Shown here: piece by piece, positions 6,203-9,574 of the stretch
How positions within the stretch are numbered: position 1 is the first letter of the stretch
Layout of the letters: each line of letters opens with the position of its first letter
Program-made: the position numbers and the translations under genes
Source: VFZS01 sp964353255
GTDB lineage: Bacteria > Acidobacteriota > Terriglobia > Bryobacterales > Bryobacteraceae
DNA length: 9,574 nt
Reading direction: 5' to 3'
Assembly: GCA_964353255.1 (NCBI GenBank)
Contig: CAYGVJ010000182.1
Coordinates: 1-9,574, forward strand
The notes under the pieces: model-generated
The model's database searches: none
The model's input: only the letters and a program-made list of their open reading frames with translations
What the model was told of the DNA's origin: nothing

Positions 6203-6433
6203 ATGGAAAACGCCTACGTGCTGAAAGGCCGGCTCGACGAGTCTGGGCTGCTCCAGATTGCGGAACGGCTGCCTCTACCGGCCGGGGAGGTGGAAGTGAT
6301 CGTGCGGCCGGTCCGGCATGGTTCCCGTCCCGGGCACTCAATCTGGGATGTCGTGGACTCCAGCCCGTTTCATCGGCCCGCTGAGGAGCTGCTGGCTCAC
6401 CTGAGGTCGCTGCGCGATGAATGGGAGCGCTGA
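6203..6433 (+). CDS. VapB-type antitoxin (partner of PIN toxin)
   Basis: This 76-residue protein ends 17 bp inside the PIN-domain toxin gene, the usual antitoxin-first overlap. The N-terminal half (AYVLKGRLDESGLLQIAERLP, then AGEVEVIVRPV) is a small beta-rich fold like those of AbrB-like or similarly sized VapB partners. The C-terminal part is helical and charged, ending LLAHLRSLRDEWER (63-76), which resembles the toxin-wrapping tail of many VapB proteins. I cannot identify a definite DNA-binding motif. ATG 6203 is chosen; a GTG immediately before it (6200) would add one residue. There is no strong Shine-Dalgarno. Identification rests mainly on gene order and size. Confidence 0.75.
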   Translation: MENAYVLKGRLDESGLLQIAERLPLPAGEVEVIVRPVRHGSRPGHSIWDVVDSSPFHRPAEELLAHLRSLRDEWER

Positions 6434-6833
6434 GGTCGGGGCCTACCTGGATACCTCCGTCATCATCCTGTTGATCGAAGGTGCACCGGAGGTTCGGGCG
6501 GCGATTCGCGATGAGCTGAGACGGCTGGGAGCAAATAGTGGGCCTTTCGTGGTCTCCCCACTAGCGAAATTAGAGTGCCTCGTCAAGCCGATCCGTGCCG
6601 GCGACGTCGAACTGGAGCGCACCTACAGAAGATTCTTTGCCGGTTCGGAGATCCGGGACGTCGAGATCAGTGCGGACGTCTGGGAGAGCGCCACGCGGAT
6701 CAGGGCCAAGTACGGCTTCCGGGTTCCCGATGCTCTCCATTTGGCCGCGGCGACCTCCGCCCAATGTTCCATGATCCTCACCCGTGATGAACGCTGGGGA
6801 GGATTCCTCGAAGTACCCGTGCAGATTTTGTAA
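6417..6833 (+). CDS. vapC: PIN-domain toxin, VapC type
   Basis: The 138-residue product has the PIN-domain acidic set: D12 in AYLDTSV, E53 in LAKLECLVKP, D105 in RVPDALHLAAA and D124 in LTRDERW. VapC proteins are Mg-dependent ribonucleases, many acting on tRNA or rRNA, that are neutralised by the adjacent VapB. Length and residue spacing are normal, so the toxin appears intact. It starts at ATG 6417 inside the antitoxin gene, with GAGGT at 6403-6407 about ten bases upstream, and translation is probably coupled. The stop (6831-6833) faces the DUF72 stop with 19 bp between. The specific RNA target cannot be told from sequence. Confidence 0.9.
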   Translation: MNGSAEVGAYLDTSVIILLIEGAPEVRAAIRDELRRLGANSGPFVVSPLAKLECLVKPIRAGDVELERTYRRFFAGSEIRDVEISADVWESATRIRAKYGFRVPDALHLAAATSAQCSMILTRDERWGGFLEVPVQIL

Positions 6834-6852
6834 GGCGGGGACTCGAGGGCGC

Positions 6853-7906
6853 TTACTCGACCACGGCGTCAATGGTGAGCGGCGCGCTGCCTTCGAAGCG
6901 GTTGTTGACGAAGATGAAGGCTGCCCGGCGNNNNNNNNNNNNNNNNNNNNNNNNNNNNNNNNNNNNNNNNNNNNNNNNNNNNNNNNNNNNNNNNNNNNNN
7001 NNNNNNNNNNNNNNNNNNNNNNNNNNNNNNGTCGGCGCGGGCGCGCGCAATCAACTCGCGCAGCGCCTGGCGGCCTTGCGGGTTGGGGTCCCTGATCTCC
7101 TGGTAGGGCTCGAACATGCGGACTGCCTCTTCGTAAGAACGGCCGCGCCGCAGCAGGGCGCGGCAGACCGTGAAGTCCGCCGTGAAGGCGCCCGGGATGT
7201 CGAGCTGGACGCCCAGCTCCGGCATGCGGGTCCAGGCATTGAACACGTGCGTCACGCCGTGGCTGCGCAGGCAGTCGAAGTAGTCTTCCCCGAGGTACTC
7301 GGGATTGCGGATCTCGACCGAGTACCGCCAGCCCGGCGGCAGAGCCGCCAGGAACTTTCCCAAATCCGCCAGGAAAAGGCCGGGCTCGGGGTAGGCCTTC
7401 TTGGAGAAAGTCCCGAACTCGAAAATCAGGACGGCGATCTGGTCGCGGTAGGGCGTCAGAGGGCGCAGAAAGGCGTCCTGGAGCACGCCGGCGTCCAGGA
7501 AAGAAGGATTCTCCAGGCCGCCCCGAGCGCCGTAGCGCGCGTGCGACGGGTAGGTCTTCACCGTGACTTGCTCGGGGACCTTGAAGGCGTAGAGCAGGCG
7601 CGCGGGCGCGGAGCCGAACAAGCGCTGCCAGTAGGCGTCCGAAGGGAACTGGTAGAAGGAAAAATCGCCGCAGACCGCGGGGAAGGTTTCGGCGTACTCG
7701 GCGAGGCAGGCCTCCTGAAAGTACTTTTGCGAGAAGGCGCGGCGGCGGACGTAGCGCTCGCGCGTGTAGATCTGGCCCAGCCAGCCCTCGTACTTCCAGG
7801 AGCTGGTTCCGATGAAGATCTTCTCTTGCGCCAGGCGTTTGAGCGCCGCGGCCAGAGCGCGACGGTCGAAGGCGCCGGGCAGGGCGAACAACGACGCGTC
7901 GGACAT
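6853..7906 (-). CDS. DUF72 (YecE-like) family protein, interrupted by a 100-N assembly gap
   Basis: The start is ATG 7904-7906 and the stop TAA 6853-6855. Ignoring the N run at 6931-7030 the gene is 954 nt, exactly 318 codons, and reads without a break as ARARAD then RRAAFIFVNNRFEG. Keeping 100 unknown bases would shift the frame. The 317-residue protein has the family opening IGTSSWKYEGWLGQIY (32-47), then FSFYQFPSDAYW, YAFKVPEQVT, VEIRNPEYL and the closing FIFVNNRFEGSAPLTI. DUF72 proteins have a TIM-barrel-like fold related to sugar-phosphate isomerases and their biochemical role is not settled. The C-terminal tail TIDAVVE differs from that of the detached copy at 4745 and may have come with the inserted segment. 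The start lies 18 bp from a divergent hydrolase gene and has no Shine-Dalgarno. Confidence 0.9.
6876..7083 (+). repeat. 108-bp direct repeat, right copy (split by the N run)
   Basis: Bases 6876-6930 (55 bp) and 7031-7083 (53 bp) together equal 4768-4875 with no mismatch. The split falls between GCCCGGCG and GTCGGCGC, which are adjacent in the left copy. Confidence 0.9.
6931..7030. other. Assembly gap of 100 N, probably of zero true length
   Basis: A run of exactly 100 N is a common placeholder for unknown gap size. Both frame continuity of DUF72 and the ungapped left repeat copy indicate that the flanks adjoin directly. It lies in the middle of a repeated sequence, a normal place for short-read contigs to break. 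Confidence 0.8.
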
Positions 7907-7912
7907 GAGTCT

Positions 7913-7919
7913 TATGATA
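7913..7919. promoter_or_regulatory. Symmetric -10 box serving DUF72 and hydrolase genes
   Basis: The heptamer TATGATA reads TATGAT on the plus strand (7913-7918), six bases before the hydrolase ATG, and TATCAT on the minus strand (7919-7914), seven bases before the DUF72 ATG. Each has five of six bases of TATAAT. The whole spacer is 18 bp and has no Shine-Dalgarno, so leaderless transcription in both directions is the natural reading. No good -35 is visible; they would lie inside the opposite genes. Confidence 0.5.
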
Positions 7920-7924
7920 GTCGC

Positions 7925-8995
7925 ATGACCAAGAGAGTGCTCCTGCTCGCGACGTTCCTGCCCGCTCTGGCGCTCTGGGCTCAGCCGGCGGCCAAGCCTT
8001 ACCTTTCCTCGCCCCGCCGCGCGCTGACCGCGCCGGAACTGCGCGACGCGCCGGACGAGTGGATCCACCGCTCGCTCCAGTGGGCCAACGACATCCTGAA
8101 CGAGTACGCTCCGGACATCCTGGAGCATCCGGTCCGCCGGGCGGCGCTCATCCGGCTCGACGATGTGTTGCACATCGAGTCCGCGCCCAGAAAACCCCTG
8201 GTGCAGGCTTTCTACCGCGCCCGGATCGAGCAGGCCGTCCGGGAAATCGAGACCACTCGCGTGACGAGCGGCATGCGCATCTGGAAGCTCTACAACCACG
8301 GGTTCCTGGTGCGCACGCCGAGCGTCTCGTTTGCTTTCGACATCGTGCCGGGCACGGGCGAACCTGGGTTCGCCGTCGAGCGGCAGGTTCTCGAACGCCT
8401 CGCTGACCAGGCGGATGCCCTGTTCCTCAGCCACCTGCACGGGGACCACGCCAACCAGGGCGTCGTCAGGTTATTCCTGGACCGCCGAAAGCCCGTCATC
8501 GCCCCCGAAGGCTTGTGGTTCGGGCAGGAAATCGCCGCGCGCCTGACCTACCTGAAGCGGAGCGCGACCACGGTACACGTCGTTCCCATCCAAAACGGCC
8601 AACGCACCTTGCACGTGGTGGCCTATCCCGGCCACCAGGGAGAGACGGTGATCAACAACGTCCATCTGGTCACGACCCCCGAGGACTTCACGGTAGTCCA
8701 CACCGGCGACCAATCCGGACCGGAGGGCCCGGGCAGCGACTTCGACTGGATCGCGCAGGTGGGCGCCCAGCACCACGTGGACGTGTTGCTGCCGAACTGC
8801 TGGACCACGAACATCGGACGCGTCGCACGCGCGGTGAACCCCGAGCTTATCCTCACGGGACACGAGAACGAAATGAGCCACACGGTCGATCACCGCGAGG
8901 ACTACACTCAGACTTACAACCACCTATTCGGAAGCCGCTATCCTTTTATCGTAATGGCCTGGGGCGAGAGTTACCATTGCCACAAGCCGAAGTAA
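7925..8995 (+). CDS. Exported metallo-beta-lactamase-fold hydrolase
   Basis: The 356-residue product has an N-terminal signal sequence (residues 1-19, cleavage likely after ALWAQ or nearby). A helical region of about 100 residues (PDEWIHRSLQWANDILNEYA and onward) precedes the catalytic fold. The metallo-beta-lactamase core begins with IWKLYNHGFLVRT (119-131) and contains the zinc motif HLHGDH (170-175). Further ligand candidates are H237 in AYPGHQGE, D262 in VVHTGDQSG and H313 in LTGHENEM. The arrangement resembles UlaG-like metal-dependent hydrolases; the substrate is unknown. Export and the N-terminal helical extension make a cytosolic housekeeping role unlikely. The start at ATG 7925 has no Shine-Dalgarno but follows a -10-like TATGAT by six bases. 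It diverges from DUF72. Confidence 0.85.
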   Translation: MTKRVLLLATFLPALALWAQPAAKPYLSSPRRALTAPELRDAPDEWIHRSLQWANDILNEYAPDILEHPVRRAALIRLDDVLHIESAPRKPLVQAFYRARIEQAVREIETTRVTSGMRIWKLYNHGFLVRTPSVSFAFDIVPGTGEPGFAVERQVLERLADQADALFLSHLHGDHANQGVVRLFLDRRKPVIAPEGLWFGQEIAARLTYLKRSATTVHVVPIQNGQRTLHVVAYPGHQGETVINNVHLVTTPEDFTVVHTGDQSGPEGPGSDFDWIAQVGAQHHVDVLLPNCWTTNIGRVARAVNPELILTGHENEMSHTVDHREDYTQTYNHLFGSRYPFIVMAWGESYHCHKPK

Positions 8996-9073
8996 GGCCG
9001 GCAGCCGGAGACAGGCAGGTGTGGCATTCACTCCCTGGATTGTGGCGCCGGCGGCGGTGATCGATCTCGCCGC
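8996..9073. other. Intergenic stretch after the hydrolase gene
   Basis: These 78 bases separate the hydrolase stop from the convergent toxin-remnant stop. Short GC-rich palindromes are present (for example CCGG-cag-CCGG near 8999) but none is followed by a T tract, so no intrinsic terminator can be claimed. Confidence 0.5.
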
Positions 9074-9304
9074 TCAAGCGGGCGGCTCAGAGCTGCAATA
9101 GACCTGCCGGAAGGCCGCCCGAACCGCCAAACGGTCCCGCTCCTGTAGACTGCCAAGTTTCCGCTTGACGAGCCGTTTCTCAACGGTTGCGATCTTGTGG
9201 AGGCGGACCGTCGAAGGGGCAATCAAGCCGGCTGCTTCCCTGGTGATGGTCTCGCTGGCGAAGGGAAAAGCCAGCAGAACCAGATCGCCCGACTCAAAGC
9301 GCAT
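9074..9304 (-). pseudogene. MazF/PemK-like toxin with internal deletion
   Basis: The 76-residue frame begins MRFESGDLVLLAFPFAS, the canonical MazF/PemK N-terminus, and then jumps at about residues 17-22 to AAGLIAPSTVRLHKIATVEK (24-43) and RLVKRKLGSL, the C-terminal part of the same family. The middle, normally about 40 residues with the 'KxRPAxVV' strand and the catalytic T/S segment, is missing, while the reading frame is kept. MazF-like toxins are sequence-specific mRNA ribonucleases of about 110 residues; this one is probably inactive. The start at 9304 overlaps the antitoxin stop by 11 bp; a GTG at 9325 is a less likely alternative. The stop is TGA at 9074-9076. The missing segment is inferred from remembered family architecture. 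Confidence 0.65.
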
Positions 9305-9503
9305 CGTAAGCGCCGTCAGCCTCACTGTATCCCCGCAGAAACTGCTCCGTCGTTAGCCGCCGCCACTCACCGTCCTCGGTGCTCTCCGGCAATACTACGA
9401 TGACCTGTATCGCCTGACCCTTTGGGATCTGGGCGGCCACCTCTTTGGGAACCTGGAGACTGTCGTCGGGGTTGATCCTACTGCGGAACTCAAGCGCTTT
9501 CAT
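9294..9503 (-). CDS. Antitoxin of a MazEF/PemIK-like pair
   Basis: The 69-residue product begins MKALEFRSRINPDDSLQVPKE, an AbrB/MazE-like swapped-hairpin type N-terminus, followed by VAAQIPKGQAIQVIVVLPE (22-40). The C-terminal tail WRRLTTEQFLRGYSEADGAYD (47-67) is typical of short antitoxins paired with MazF-like toxins. It would neutralise the toxin and autoregulate the operon. ATG at 9501-9503 has GGAGAGGG (9513-9520) at suitable distance. Its end overlaps the toxin start, as usual for such pairs. It appears intact although the toxin does not. It lies 38 bp from a tRNA 3' end. Confidence 0.7.
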   Translation of the reverse strand: MKALEFRSRINPDDSLQVPKEVAAQIPKGQAIQVIVVLPESTEDGEWRRLTTEQFLRGYSEADGAYDAL

Positions 9504-9541
9504 GCGATGCCGCCCTCTCCAACGGCGCAGCCTGTGGGGCC

Positions 9542-9574
9542 TGGCGGAGGAAGAGGGATTCGAACCCCCGAGGG
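9542..9574 (-). tRNA. 3' end of a tRNA, probably tRNA-Ser
   Basis: On the minus strand the T-arm GGGGG-TTCGAAT-CCCTC is followed by acceptor half TTCCTCC, discriminator G and encoded CCA ending at 9542. The preceding CCCTC would be the end of a long variable arm. A G discriminator with this T-arm fits tRNA-Ser, but the anticodon lies outside the window, so the identity is a guess. The tRNA reads toward the MazEF-like pair, a common integration context. Confidence 0.8.

Larger units (their letters stand above)
4876..6875. mobile_element. Candidate 2-kb inserted segment in the DUF72 3' end
   Basis: The segment is bounded by the 108-bp direct repeats and ends with a replacement DUF72 tail. It carries a ThuA-like membrane protein gene and a VapBC-type pair. 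Its base composition is lower in GC than its flanks: 5101-5160 has 33 G+C of 60, against 46 of 60 in 4381-4440. The layout matches elements that enter a gene's 3' end and restore the reading frame. No integrase, transposase or terminal inverted repeats are visible, so mobility is inferred. Recombination between alleles or a metagenomic assembly chimera could give the same picture. Confidence 0.4.

Noticed and set aside
5901..6341. A 146-codon minus-strand frame over the end of the ThuA-like gene and the antitoxin
   Set aside because: It overlaps two better-supported genes and its translation is arginine/proline-rich without motifs. Only the short DUF72-tail-like stretch within it was kept, as a finding.
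4876..6875. Insertion sequence or transposon
   Set aside because: No transposase or integrase frame, terminal inverted repeats or short target duplications were found. The bounding repeats are host coding sequence, so only a generic inserted segment is proposed.
6872..8995. A long plus-strand frame joining antisense DUF72, the N run and the hydrolase
   Set aside because: Only the part from ATG 7925 is a gene. The upstream extension is antisense to DUF72 and passes through unknown bases. The 526-codon minus-strand frame reaching 8449 is likewise DUF72 plus an antisense extension.
9068..9084. Hairpin CCGC-tcaa-GCGG at the end of the toxin remnant as a terminator
   Set aside because: The stem is only four base pairs before a bulge, and there is no T tract on either strand.

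Overview
The window looks like a chromosomal fragment of an acidobacterium of the Solibacter/Bryobacter type, probably from a metagenome-derived draft assembly. It is GC-rich. It carries a von Willebrand A protein of the Acidobacteria-associated 'VWFA-related' kind, a methyltransferase with Solibacter-type beta-sandwich repeats, two copies of a dispersed 25-bp repeat whose in-frame reading gives PLPYGRGSE, and a run of exactly 100 N. The taxonomic call is inference from family content.

Layout. At 1-980 (minus) is the first 326 codons of a B12-dependent class II ribonucleotide reductase (nrdJ). At 1085-3760 (minus) a two-gene unit encodes a SAM methyltransferase with C-terminal beta-sandwich repeats, then a secreted right-handed beta-helix protein; one TAG codon separates them in the same frame. 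Diverging from it at 3787-4725 is the VWFA protein. At 7925-8995 a secreted metallo-beta-lactamase-fold hydrolase runs plus, diverging from a DUF72 (YecE-like) gene at 6853-7906 (minus). Both divergent pairs are separated by only 18-26 bp, with -10-like boxes facing both ways and no Shine-Dalgarno sites. At 9074-9503 (minus) lies a MazEF-like pair whose toxin looks internally deleted, followed by the 3' end of a tRNA, probably tRNA-Ser, at 9542-9574.

The most interesting part is 4745-7083. The 3' end of the DUF72 gene occurs twice. A 108-bp stretch (4768-4875) matches 6876-6930 plus 7031-7083 exactly, if the 100 N are ignored. Each copy continues into a different but homologous C-terminal tail with its own stop codon. 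Between the copies is a lower-GC 2-kb segment with a ThuA/glutamine-amidotransferase-like protein carrying two C-terminal membrane helices, and a VapBC-type toxin-antitoxin pair. This is the layout expected if a cargo segment inserted into the 3' end of DUF72, supplied a replacement tail and displaced the old one. No recombinase gene is visible, so homologous recombination or an assembly chimera remains possible. Removing the N run makes the DUF72 frame continuous (954 nt, 318 codons), and the other copy shows the same junction without a gap, so the N run is probably a zero-length scaffold gap.

Functionally, the host genes cover dNTP synthesis, envelope or secreted proteins and conserved hypotheticals. 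The segment between the DUF72 tails and the right edge by the tRNA carry toxin-antitoxin genes, which suits accessory insertion points. No CRISPR array, transposase, integrase or riboswitch was seen.
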